DNA of 64,000 nt. Origin: Galaxea fascicularis (lineage: Eukaryota > Cnidaria > Anthozoa > Scleractinia > Euphylliidae). Location: assembly GCA_948470475.1 (NCBI GenBank), contig OX419347.1:17150175-17214174 (forward strand). Reading direction: 5' to 3'. Each line of letters begins with the position of its first letter. Position 1 is the first letter of the stretch. Below the pieces are notes generated by a model. That model was given only the letters and a program-made list of their open reading frames with translations, did not search any database and was not told the DNA's origin. The translations under genes and the position numbers were made by a program. Below are positions 39,541 through 51,200 of the stretch, in pieces.

Positions 39541-39705
39541 TTTGTTAGCTCAGTTGGAAGGTCTTGGAAGAGCACTGCACCACCATCGTAGAAAACGTGG
39601 GTTCGATTCTCGCACAACCTTGACAACTTTTCAGTCTTTTTTTTCACCACTGATGAAGGTAGTGTTCATAACTGTGATGATCAGTCACATGTTCCTTCAC
39701 TGTTA
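39541..39705 (+). repeat. tRNA-derived SINE, copy 2
   Basis: Clear pol III boxes TTAGCTCAGTTGG and GTGGGTTCGATTCTC, a T-rich spacer, then the body word GTGTTCATAACTGTGATGATCA, also present in copy 1. Acceptor-stem pairing is absent, so it is not a functional tRNA gene. Confidence 0.7.
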
Positions 39706-40371
39706 GGCATTTTCAGAGAGTCAATAATGCTCGAACACGCCAAATTTAAGGGCCGTGAGCAAATCAAATTCTCTTTGGGATAATGAATCCAAAGTACCCG
39801 CCAACAGGATGGAGCAGAAGAATATACATTAACTGTGTTGTTAGACGGCCAACATCGGTTCCTTGCACTTTCTAGCTGTTATACTTTGATAGATCATGGC
39901 TAACAATCTTTATATGTTCTTATCCTTATCAATAGGTTACCATAACAACACTAATTTAGCTTTAAGTCTTTACATCCCAATACTGACCACCATCTAACTT
40001 CTCCTCACCATATCACGAGAATACAGGAATTGATCACCAAAGATCAGTTGAGTTAACCTTTCTACAAATTCTCCCTACATGTAACAAACAATAAGTGCAA
40101 CGTGTTAAGAGAATACACATTTTGATATAGGGGATTGAAGGAAAATAACTCAAAAAAGAGCTCGGTGATTCCTTTTTTTTGTTAATCTATCTGTCTTGTT
40201 GAAAAGTAATAAGTAATCAAGATCCAACATTTTACAAAGCTTAAAAAATTTGTAGGAGTATTTAGAGCCACTTTATATTTTCGAAAATTTAAAGTGGTTG
40301 TAAATCCCCTCGTACAATTGTTTTCAAACTTTGCAGCAAGATGCATTTTATTACGCTAACTGATTCCCGGA

Positions 40372-40422
<51 letters not shown>

Positions 40423-40838
40423 GGTCACCGAGCTCGTTTTGAGTGGTTGTTTCTAACAGGTTATGTTGTTGCTATGGTAAGCTTTTTTGTTAAAGACAAG
40501 TTTCACAACTTGCTGAAAGATGATTAGGAACAGGAACGTCATTCATACCACTATAAAGCAAAAGTGTTCGAAACAGGGGTGAGCTAACATAAATTTTGTT
40601 TAACATCGGAAATCGAATCCTTGAGCCCGCAAAGAAAATATTCAAATGCTGCTCGCGATTCTTGCATCAACTCTACAAATTATACTCCAAACAAAAAGCT
40701 GCCCGTGCAAAAATTTGTGACACAATGACCCGCTATTGGCTACAGTTTGTAATCCATATTCATGACCAATTTTTGGCACGCTCCACTGAAATCACACTCT
40801 TTGCCGACATCATGGCCGAGTGAAGGTCGAAATCTGTA
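39706..40838. other. Intergenic sequence with (AAT)n at 40374-40421
   Basis: A perfect AAT microsatellite of about 16 units is the only clear structure. No exon or mobile element ends recognised elsewhere in this stretch. Confidence 0.6.
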
Positions 40839-41206
40839 ATGGCGACTTTTTGGCTGCTTGTCCATCACGAAGGAAGTGAAGAAACAAATGACTCTGGAAT
40901 TCGACTTTATCAGTTCACACCAAAGGTAAGTTATGGTTTTTGTGCCGAGTCATTTCCAGCAAGCGCGACTAAAAGTAGTTTCAAAATGACCAGTGGAGTT
41001 AACACGTGCACAAGGCTGCGTATTGCTCCTAGCTTGCACGTCTCTGCTTTCTAGAACTGAAGACAAATTGTTTCCCCTAGCTGTTATATCAATGAGCTTT
41101 AACATATTTTTGTTGCCGAATTTCCCTTCTGTTTAATCTACAGACTGAAGTTACGAAAGCCGAGTGTGAAGAGACCGTCGACCGAAGATTGCACAAGAAA
41201 ATCTGA
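40839..41206 (+). CDS. Candidate two-exon microgene, 49 aa
   Basis: The first exon (40839-40925) opens with ATG in a good context and ends exactly at a strong donor, AAAG|GTAAGT, after 29 codons (MATFWLLVHHEGSEET and LYQFTPK visible). A pyrimidine-rich acceptor at 41143 (TTTAATCTACAG) leads to a second exon in phase (41144-41206), ending KAECEETVDRRLHKKI and TGA. No family recognised. The reading is charged and not obviously secreted. It could instead be the first exons of a decayed or larger gene. Support is only splice-site quality and frame continuity. Confidence 0.3.
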
Positions 41207-42059
41207 AGTGGATCAACATGCAATGGATGAAGTCACATAAAGATAAGAATTCGTATATATTAAAATGACGCAAATTAATTCTGAGTAATCCTGCAGATCA
41301 CAGCATCGTTTTCATTCTGATTGGTTTTCAAGTTTAAATAAAAAAACAGTATTGGAAGTGACGTATACATCAGTTTAGTTCCAAGGAAAATCATTCGCAA
41401 ATCAAAAATCTGGTTCAAATCTGTGACTTAAAATGACAAACATTCAAGTAGTTTTTAGTGCTGTGGTTTCGATCCCTCAGTTTCTTTCAATGTTGAGTTT
41501 TTAAAGTAGCACTGTTTTCCCTTAAACAAAATGAACTGGTCATGGTTGTTCACCAGAGGGAGTTTTTAGAAAAAAACAAAACAAACAAAAACAATATTGC
41601 ATTGGATGTCAACGCTATTGCCTTTGGTTTCAACAAACAGTGACAATCAATATTTCAATTCAACAAATTCTCTTAGGGGTTCTAATTGTGTGAGGGTTTT
41701 ACGTAAACATTCCAAATCATAAATAGGGGGAGGGGGTATCACGCAGTACAGTGCTACTTTAACGCTGAACAATTCATCGGTTGTAGAGAACAGAACTAAA
41801 GCTCATTTGAAGGGTCTGTTACCGACAAATAATTATTTTGCCTATAAAAGGAATTTTGCACCACCGTTTTGGCGAATTAGTCGGCGGCTCTCTTCCAAAA
41901 TTTATCTCAAACAAATATGATCGTCAGTATGAAAACGCTTTTACAACCAAAACTACGGAACATTCTTGAAAAAAAAAGCTCTTGGAGCTGAAGAATTTCG
42001 ATGTTTCGCGCTAAGTCACCTATTGTTAGGAATGTGCCAACCAGACGTTTATTGGTTGT
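41207..42059. other. Intergenic sequence, nothing recognised
   Basis: AT-rich sequence without convincing exons, inverted ends or RNA genes. Confidence 0.5.
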
Positions 42060-42535
42060 TGAAACAATGCAGAATCTAACGTTACGGACACCAACAGCAC
42101 ATCTGAAACAATTACATGGATCCTACAGCCCTACAACATCCGTGTTGCTCACAAACCCATCACCACTGAACGACAAAGAGCAGTATATATTACAAGATCA
42201 AATGCTGCGACTGCCAGGCCACCTATATCGGTGAGACCGGTAGAAACTTGAACGTAAGACTGACTGAACACAGACGAAGACGAGAAATGGTGACCTCAAC
42301 AATCCACTGGGACTCTACTGAATGAGTTACATACAGCACTAATTACTACCAAAGGATCGTACTGGAAAGCTGGTTTATTAACTTAGAACAGACACCACTA
42401 AACCGTTGCCTACAACCTCCCGACGACATAAACAACACAAGTACAGACATTAGAAGAACAAAAGACGGATCGAAACGCACCAATCACTGTGTACAGTCTT
42501 CGCCGACAATCGACCGATAACATCACGACTTCGTT
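42060..42535 (+). pseudogene. Penelope-type retroelement fragment, GIY-YIG endonuclease
   Basis: One frame from about 42229 reads TYIGETGRNLNVRLTEHRRRRE, a GIY-YIG nuclease core, then a shortened stretch with an in-frame stop, then YYQRIVLESWFINLEQTPLNR, which matches the usual C-terminal part of Penelope-like proteins. Just upstream, in other frames, ITWILQPYNIRVAHKPITT and KCCDCQA-like pieces appear, so there are frameshifts. The reverse transcriptase is absent. It is a dead 3' fragment (family assignment from known Penelope protein layout). The other possibility is a different GIY-YIG-bearing retroelement. Confidence 0.75.
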
Positions 42536-42540
42536 GACCA

Positions 42541-42563
42541 ATAAGTAAGTAAGTAAGTAAGTA
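42541..42563. repeat. (AAGT)n microsatellite
   Basis: Five to six perfect AAGT repeats directly after the Penelope-type frame ends. A simple tetranucleotide tail at a retroelement 3' end may be part of the element. Confidence 0.85.
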
Positions 42564-43113
42564 ATCCTGGATTAGCGTTAATCGGCTTTCGAACAACTGG
42601 GCCCAGAGTATTTACACCAACTACTGACGTTACTCAAATCATTTGACTCTGATGATCGTACTCCACTTAGTTACAATGCATGCTATTGTTTTTTGCCCGA
42701 AAATTTGAATATCAAAAGAAATTTGACGTCAATGTTTGTAAACAGAAAACATCGCTATAACCGAAAAAATCATTTGAGTGACGACACTGTTTCGTCCAGA
42801 GCATTGTACTTCATAACAAACAGCACCGCATTGTTAGTGGCTCTTCATAAATTTCGTTTCAGTGAACTCGAAAGTTCAACAACATTGTCAGCAAGATAAA
42901 CAGCACCACTGGAAGAGTATTACTCGACCGTTTTTCATTTCAATGATCACACTTGAGAATTGTGCATCAGTGTTAACAGTCTTTATTAATATTCACGACA
43001 GCTAATCGGTTATCAGGCCTCAATTTGTCGTTTTGAGTAGTTTGTTTCGAGTATAATCGCAACATGAGTCAAGTTCGAGCCCGAGTCAAGTTAAAATTTA
43101 AAATTTTTGTTTT

Positions 43114-43823
43114 TCTTAATTGTATATGACACGAAATATTTTATTACCTCGTTAGAAAGAGCTTTCTTGGTTGCTGAGTTATTCAAGGTTTTGGTTTACG
43201 CAAATTAGAGGACTTGTGACGTCACAAGGCGGAAACAAAATGAAGTAAAATCACATAATATGGAATATTTGTGCAAATACTGAGTCTACAGGGTTGATGT
43301 GCTGCTAGAACTACACATTGTGATAGTGGTTATGATTTCAGCATAGCAACAAACTCGTTACCAGACCTCTACCTTCTCAACATGAAAAATGCCTTATTCG
43401 TTGCTCCAGAGTCTAACAGACTTTCTTATAATTGTGCTGTGTAATGTCCATATTCGCTGACACCCACTGAATGAACGTCGAGAGAAAATAGCTTCTTGGG
43501 GAGGGAAACTCTGATTTTATCCTTTGGATGGAGAGGGCCTGGAACCCATTGTGTTGGCATGGAAATGTCACAGTGTACCATATTATGGAACTTTGTAATG
43601 AGTATAACAACTGTAAAAAGTTTTCCTGATATTCCATATTTTGTGATTTTACTTCACTTTGTGTCCGCCTTGTGACGTCACAAGTCCTCTAATTTGCATA
43701 AACCAAAATCTTGAATAACTCGGCAACCAAGAATGCCATTATAATAAAATAAACGCCATTCTTCATCATTTTGAAAGCTCTTTCTAATAAGCTAATAAAA
43801 TATTTCATGTCATATACACTTAA
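43114..43823. mobile_element. Long-arm palindromic element, about 710 bp
   Basis: Left arm begins near CTTAATTGTATATGACACG and includes TTAGAAAGAGCTTTC, TTCAAGGTTTTGGTTTACGC and GACTTGTGACGTCACAAG; the right arm repeats these as reverse complement to GTCATATACACTTAA. Arms are 130-170 bp with high identity. The right arm has an extra segment of about 40 bp (GAATGCCATTATAATAAAAT onward) missing from the left. No transposase frame. Confidence 0.75.
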
Positions 43824-45300
43824 ACTGCTGTGTGATAGTGATGTACCAGAGGTACAAGGAAACCAAGATTTGACTTTAGTTTTCACTGATTGTGAGAGTC
43901 CTGTAGTGGATCGCAGCTGGTTTTCGAAGAAGTTCCACTCGAACAACAAACTGAAAATTGACATGGAGAATAAAAACACTGAGGTTCGACACGGCAATTG
44001 AATCCACAGGGATCCCATACAAAATGGCGCGAAACGATTGTCCAGGCTTGAAGTGGTTTTTTGATCTACTGTTTTCCAAAAATGTTGTCCACTTCGATCA
44101 CTCTCGACCAAATTATTAAGACTTGTCCGCAAAATTAATAGATGTGGAGGTCAGCGAGGAATACCGGTAGTTTTAAGCTTATATTGTTTGGAAATGCAAA
44201 ATAAAACCTTCGCGATTGCGACTGCAATCTGTTTCGTTTCAAACCTATGCAACATTTTATTGACAATAACAATTATAGTCAAAACGATATTTTCTTTAAA
44301 AAGTGGTTAGAACTTGACTCGTGCTACGATTAAACTCCTTTGTTCCACATACTTTTCGCCAGCTGTTGATCAGAGTCCTTGATATTTTATTTCCATCTCG
44401 ATTTTGACGATCAACTGAAGTGAATTGGATGGCCTGGTCAATGGAAAAAACAAAACAAGATTAACCTAAAAGATTGCAAAAAAAACAACAAACTACATAC
44501 AATGAGAAATTCTAGTAAGCTTAGCTTTGTACTATTGTGTTACGTACCAAAACAAAAATTGAAATCTCTGAGTTTTCTGCTCCGCATTCACACACTTGGC
44601 CAAATTACTAATGGGAAGACCCTTCAAATAGTTCTGTTATGTTCTGTTCTCTTGTAGTTGGTACAGTGATCCTAATTAACGCCTGTGGTGTCTGGTTCTT
44701 TGTGTATGTAGGGGAGGGGGAAAGCGTTCACAAAGGTGATAAATTGTCACGAATCCATAATGACCACAACAAACACTGAAGACATGAAATTGTTCTGATT
44801 TCTTTGAAATTTAGTTCAAATCAACCAGTTTTCAATTTAGGAAAAAATAAATTATGAAAGCACGTTTGAGAGTGTCGACTTTTCAACACGAAGGCTAATC
44901 GATGAGAATTTTGTTTCAAGCAATTTGGGCTCTTCAATGTTGTTTGAATACCATTGCAATTAAATTTAGGTTCATGTTTTCGCCACCTCTTTTACAATTA
45001 ACAAAGGAACCTTAAAAAGACAAACGTTTCGCACTTTTTACGAAGCATTTCAGTGGTGATATGGTTGTCATATAAAATCGCCAAGTTACGTTTTTGTTTT
45101 GAGAAATTCATTTCAATGATTTATTCTTAGCTACCAAGCACATGTATGGAAAACAGGCATTGAATACGAGGAATTCAATTAAATTCAAACTCGTGCTTTC
45201 TAAATTTGTCGACTTGCAACAAATAAAAAGAATTGAAATACGTACAAATTATATTAGCCCTTACTCTTCGTACATCACAAAACGTTTAATCAGTATGAAA
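43824..45300. other. Intergenic sequence, nothing recognised
   Basis: Open frames of up to 147 codons exist on the minus strand at 43689-44132, overlapping the palindrome arm, but none has a recognisable domain. No supported feature. Confidence 0.45.
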
Positions 45301-45324
45301 ATTTTGTAATGAACAGCAAATTCG

Positions 45325-45600
45325 TCACAAGATTGCTTCACAGTTTGTTGTGGTCTGGATTACTATGGCCCGAAACGGGTGAATACTTACAGTTACACTA
45401 ATTTGAGAACCGGTCGAGTTTCTTTTTCTTCTTCGTATCCACAAATCGCAATGTTTTCTTAAAGTTTCCCGTAACCCGTTTCCCGCGGGAAGTGATGTCA
45501 CAATAAAGACATGTCCCTTTATCAACTGCCGCGTTCCTGGGTTTGAACCCGAAACCTTCGGGTCGAAGCGCGTGCGTTCTGCCTTTGCGCCACGGGCCGA
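45325..45600 (-). repeat. tRNA-like / SINE-like sequence
   Basis: On the minus strand from about 45599 the sequence GGCCCGTGGCGCAAAGGCAG resembles a tRNA 5' half with box A, and GGTTTCGGGTTCAAACCC resembles a T arm with box B. The expected acceptor 3' strand is replaced by unrelated sequence, which fits a tRNA-derived SINE head with a body running to lower coordinates. The exact ends are not determined. Confidence 0.5.
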
Positions 45601-46165
45601 ATTTGCGTTTTTATCCCTCGGACGATTTCCACGTTGTCACGTCCACGAGGTCGAGGCAGACCGCCGAGGCAGCCATATTGGTAAGGCGGATAATCGCCTT
45701 CGTATTGGTAAGTTATCATTGCTTTATTACTGTGCTTTTCCTTTGGAGCTCTTCAACATACAACGCACACATCAGTCATAGCAGCCAAGACAGTCTCACT
45801 AATAAAACATATTTTGGAGCTCCTGTTTCGATCTAAACTTGAGGCTCGCTCGTACAGAACTGCTTTACAATCTGCAATAAAAACCACGAAACAATCTTTT
45901 ATTTCAAACCAGTGTGTTCACTTGTCAACTGATCGAAGAGTTCACTCGTCCAGCGTACCTTTGTGAAACAGTTAATCTTAAAGCATCGTTCACATACGGA
46001 TATTCATTGATCGCATAAATCAGCTTATTTACAAATCGAGTTAAAGTAAGCTTACTCATATTTGTTGGTGTCCAATTCAATTGAAACTAATACAAGCTAG
46101 CTACGAGGGTTATAAGTTTATAGTTCATTCAACATAGTACGGTTGCCTTTTTATCTAAAATCACA

Positions 46166-46502
46166 ATGTTGTGTTTATTCTATGCGATGTTTTTACTGAT
46201 AATTTTAAACCAGCGTGTAAATAGTTTTGATGATAAGGCTCCAAATCGTTGCTCATATTGTTTTCAACATGTCGCCATTTATATTTACAAATACAAGGGA
46301 AGATATTTGTCAAGAAGAATTCCTTATGCTTCACGTGGAGGCTTTAATCCTTACGTTATCTCAAACAAAGAAGCACTTACTATTTATGGGAATATACTCG
46401 ACGATAAAGTAACAAAATACAAGACCACTACTATCAGTGAACAGTCACAACAGGGAACAAATGAACTAAGACATATTATGAATTGTTGCTTAACCCATCC
46501 AG
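46166..46502 (+). CDS. Candidate first exon of an uncharacterised secreted protein
   Basis: Starts at ATG with a hydrophobic leader (MLCLFYAMFLLIILNQRVNS), followed by about 92 codons with CSYC, a Tyr-rich IYIYKYKGRYLSRR segment and a closing NCCLTHP, all without a stop. The reading ends at CCAG|GCAAGT, a good GC-type splice donor, exactly at the left target duplication of the MITE at 46511-47008. The right duplication reads GTAAGTTC, so before insertion the exon would have ended at a canonical donor. No family recognised; downstream exons were not found before the satellite. Secretion is inferred from the leader only. Confidence 0.4.
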
Positions 46503-46510
46503 GCAAGTTC

Positions 46511-47008
46511 GGTGGTGGACAAAACACTGACCCCTAGTCCATGGACTACCCTAATGGACTACCTAAATGGACTACCCTAAAATGGACTACCCCTAAAAAA
46601 AAAAATACTATTTCAGATGACTGATATGTTATAAGAAGCTGTGATTGTATACTTACATTGCACGGATGATGACCAGTCTTATTTGTTTTCGTTCCGCATC
46701 GCCTTCAGCCGCCATTTTGAATAACTATACTGAATAAAACAACCGCTGTACACAAAAAGCGTAGCCTAATTCAAAACAAATATTCTGCACACTACTGGGG
46801 GACACTATAAAATAATTCGAAATGGCATTGAAAACGAAATGTAAGTGAGACACCTGGCATCATATTTATCGCAAGTCTAATGTCACAGTAATTGTCAATC
46901 TTGCTCCCATGTGATTTAGCAACTCAGTCCTTCTCGAAAACAAATAGTAGTCTAGGTAGTCCATTAGGGTAGTCCATGGACTAGGGGTCAGTGTTTTGTC
47001 CACCACCG
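46511..47008. mobile_element. About 500-bp hAT-like MITE inserted at a splice donor
   Basis: Terminal inverted repeats over 50 bp, starting GGTGGTGGACAAAACACTGA and containing CCCCTAGTCCATGGACTACC. Flanks GCAAGTTC (46503-46510) and GTAAGTTC (47009-47016) are an 8-bp duplication with one difference. The left end also has three tandem ATGGACTACCCTAA-like words. No transposase. Confidence 0.8.
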
Positions 47009-47016
47009 GTAAGTTC

Positions 47017-48211
47017 TCATGCACAGTAGACTCATTTCTTGAACCTCTGGATAGCTACGAACCTACTCGAAAAAGTCATTCCCGCTCGCACCCTTTTCAT
47101 AATAAGTGGCGACGAAATTTATAATGTTGCATACTTCGTTTCCCGGTCGTTCGGTAAATTATGCTGGTCGCAACAAACCACTTAGCGCTCGTAAAAAGGT
47201 CGAAAGACTAGAAACACTAGAAAAGACCAGGATTGAGGACACTGAGGTCAAGAATACAGACGCAAATGTCGGAAATAAATAATAAAATAAAATAAAGTGG
47301 TGCTGCCCTAAAGTACTGAAGGCTCAAGGTTTCTGAAAACGTCATTGTGACGCAGCTATTTTTCAATCGTGGAACTCAAGAACGGCCCAAGTTCGGTTTG
47401 TTTGCGAATTTTGCTAAGTTTACAGCCATTTTTCATCTTTAGTGGCAGCCTGATGAGCATCATTAAGCGTGACGGTTGCTAAGAGTCCACTTTCTCAAAG
47501 AAGCGAGCAAGGTGATGTACTTTGTTGTCAAATTTGGCTTGTAATTACTTTACGAACTGGGAATTCGGATCGTCAGACACTTTGTACCTTTGGGACTCGA
47601 CTTTGGATGAATTTCTCGACCTACCACCGCATATTTTGGAATTTGCAAGCACTGAAAATCCTCACAAGCACGAATTTTTGGCGGTAGGTCGGAGTGGCTG
47701 TAGACTTAGTTTCTATGTGAAAAAATTGGGGGAAGGGACGGGTGCTGTCAAAAATTCTCGTTATTTCCCAGCATGCAATGCGGTCGAGATGTTAAAAATA
47801 ACGGGAAGGCTGAATTGCACTGGAACAAAAGGCTATCTCTACGCTCAGGAAAAGAATATGAACAAAAAAAGTCATTTCTAAGCTAGAACAAGAATTGAAT
47901 TTTACTATGATGGTCAAAGTTTTGATTTTCGACAATAATTTCTTTAATAAACATAACAGTAAAAAGGGGCATTCTCGTCGTTTCTGTTTACCGCTAAAAC
48001 TGGTCATTTTTGTTCTTGTCCAAGATCAAAAGGTCATATTTGGTCAAAAGTGCGACGTTTCTTGCGTTTCTTGGATATCAAAATTTAAAGGGCATCCCAT
48101 TTCATGCTAACAACTGAAAGTTCAGCCAATATTCGCGCAATTGTGAAAGTTGCAACGTTTTAGAGCATGGTACTCTTTTGCAGCCGGTTTTGGCTGGTAC
48201 GGTAGTATGGG
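47017..48211. other. Intergenic sequence before the satellite
   Basis: An ATG-less open frame at 47522-47881 (LWDSTLDEFLDLPPHILEF visible) looks protein-like in composition, but no start, splice sites or family could be supported. The sequence changes abruptly into the satellite near 48212. Confidence 0.4.
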
Positions 48212-51200
48212 TTAAGCCAAATTCAAAATTTGACCCAAACCCATGGGGTCCCCCCTTTGGGTTTTGGTCAAAATTTCAACTTTGCTAAAATCGTGCCCAC
48301 AGCTCAAATAGGAATAGAAATCATGCTTTCGGAGTTCCTGGAAGCATTTTACACTTGATTTCAAGCTTCCTTTTTCAAATAGGCCAAGTTTAAGCCAAAT
48401 TCAAAATTTGACCCAAACCCATGGGGTCCCCCCTTTGGGTTTTGGTCAAAATTTCAACTTTGCTAAAATCGTGCCCACAGCTCAAATAGGAATAGAAATC
48501 ACGCTTTCGGAGTTCCTGGAAGCATTTTACACTTGATTTCAAGCTTCCTTTTTCAAATAGGCCAAGTTTAAGCCAAATTCAAAATTTGACCCAAACCCAT
48601 GGGGTCCCCCCTTTGGGTTTTGGTCAAAATTTCAACTTTGCTAAAATCGTGCCCACAGCTCAAATAGGAATAGAAATCACGCTTTCGGAGTTCCTGGAAG
48701 CATTTTACACTTGATTTCAAGCTTCCTTTTTCAAATAGGCCAAGTTTAAGCCAAATTCAAAATTTGACCCAAACCCATGGGGTCCCCCCTTTGGGTTTTG
48801 GTCAAAATTTCAACTTTGCTAAAATCGTGCCCACAGCTCAAATAGGAATAGAAATCACGCTTTCGGAGTTCCTGGAAGCATTTTACACTTGATTTCAAGC
48901 TTCCTTTTTCAAATAGGCCAAGTTTAAGCCAAATTCAAAATTTGACCCAAACCCATGGGGTCCCCCCTTTGGGTTTTGGTCAAAATTTCAACTTTGCTAA
49001 AATCGTGCCCACAGCTCAAATAGGAATAGAAATCACGCTTTCGGAGTTCCTGGAAGCATTTTACACTTGATTTCAAGCTTCCTTTTTCAAATAGGCCAAG
49101 TTTAAGCCAAATTCAAAATTTGACCCAAACCCATGGGGTCCCCCCTTTGGGTTTTGGTCAAAATTTCAACTTTGCTAAAATCGTGCCCACAGCTCAAATA
49201 GGAATAGAAATCATGCTTTCGGAGTTCCTGGAAGCATTTTACACTTGATTTCAAGCTTCCTTTTTCAAATAGGCCAAGTTTAAGCCAAATTCAAAATTTG
49301 ACCCAAACCCATGGGGTCCCCCCTTTGGGTTTTGGTCAAAATTTCAACTTTGCTAAAATCGTGCCCACAGCTCAAATAGGAATAGAAATCACGCTTTCGG
49401 AGTTCCTGGAAGCATTTTACACTTGATTTCAAGCTTCCTTTTTCAAATAGGCCAAGTTTAAGCCAAATTCAAAATTTGACCCAAACCCATGGGGTCCCCC
49501 CTTTGGGTTTTGGTCAAAATTTCAACTTTGCTAAAATCGTGCCCACAGCTCAAATAGGAATAGAAATCATGCTTTCGGAGTTCCTGGAAGCATTTTACAC
49601 TTGATTTCAAGCTTCCTTTTTCAAATAGGCCAAGTTTAAGCCAAATTCAAAATTTGACCCAAACCCATGGGGTCCCCCCTTTGGGTTTTGGTCAAAATTT
49701 CAACTTTGCTAAAATCGTGCCCACAGCTCAAATAGGAATAGAAATCACGCTTTCGGAGTTCCTGGAAGCATTTTACACTTGATTTCAAGCTTCCTTTTTC
49801 AAATAGGCCAAGTTTAAGCCAAATTCAAAATTTGACCCAAACCCATGGGGTCCCCCCTTTGGGTTTTGGTCAAAATTTCAACTTTGCTAAAATCGTGCCC
49901 ACAGCTCAAATAGGAATAGAAATCACGCTTTCGGAGTTCCTGGAAGCATTTTACACTTGATTTCAAGCTTCCTTTTTCAAATAGGCCAAGTTTAAGCCAA
50001 ATTCAAAATTTGACCCAAACCCATGGGGTCCCCCCTTTGGGTTTTGGTCAAAATTTCAACTTTGCTAAAATCGTGCCCACAGCTCAAATAGGAATAGAAA
50101 TCATGCTTTCGGAGTTCCTGGAAGCATTTTACACTTGATTTCAAGCTTCCTTTTTCAAATAGGCCAAGTTTAAGCCAAATTCAAAATTTGACCCAAACCC
50201 ATGGGGTCCCCCCTTTGGGTTTTGGTCAAAATTTCAACTTTGCTAAAATCGTGCCCACAGCTCAAATAGGAATAGAAATCACGCTTTCGGAGTTCCTGGA
50301 AGCATTTTACACTTGATTTCAAGCTTCCTTTTTCAAATAGGCCAAGTTTAAGCCAAATTCAAAATTTGACCCAAACCCATGGGGTCCCCCCTTTGGGTTT
50401 TGGTCAAAATTTCAACTTTGCTAAAATCGTGCCCACAGCTCAAATAGGAATAGAAATCACGCTTTCGGAGTTCCTGGAAGCATTTTACACTTGATTTCAA
50501 GCTTCCTTTTTCAAATAGGCCAAGTTTAAGCCAAATTCAAAATTTGACCCAAACCCATGGGGTCCCCCCTTTGGGTTTTGGTCAAAATTTCAACTTTGCT
50601 AAAATCGTGCCCACAGCTCAAATAGGAATAGAAATCATGCTTTCGGAGTTCCTGGAAGCATTTTACACTTGATTTCAAGCTTCCTTTTTCAAATAGGCCA
50701 AGTTTAAGCCAAATTCAAAATTTGACCCAAACCCATGGGGTCCCCCCTTTGGGTTTTGGTCAAAATTTCAACTTTGCTAAAATCGTGCCCACAGCTCAAA
50801 TAGGAATAGAAATCACGCTTTCGGAGTTCCTGGAAGCATTTTACACTTGATTTCAAGCTTCCTTTTTCAAATAGGCCAAGTTTAAGCCAAATTCAAAATT
50901 TGACCCAAACCCATGGGGTCCCCCCTTTGGGTTTTGGTCAAAATTTCAACTTTGCTAAAATCGTGCCCACAGCTCAAATAGGAATAGAAATCATGCTTTC
51001 GGAGTTCCTGGAAGCATTTTACACTTGATTTCAAGCTTCCTTTTTCAAATAGGCCAAGTTTAAGCCAAATTCAAAATTTGACCCAAACCCATGGGGTCCC
51101 CCCTTTGGGTTTTGGTCAAAATTTCAACTTTGCTAAAATCGTGCCCACAGCTCAAATAGGAATAGAAATCACGCTTTCGGAGTTCCTGGAAGCATTTTAC

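Noticed and set aside
45525..45600. Functional tRNA gene on the minus strand.
   Set aside because: Pol III-like boxes are present, but the acceptor stem does not pair and no sensible anticodon stem-loop forms, so a SINE head is more likely.
47522..47881. 119-codon plus-strand frame with protein-like composition.
   Set aside because: It begins at TTG rather than ATG, no splice acceptor or family could be identified, and it lies between transposon and satellite.
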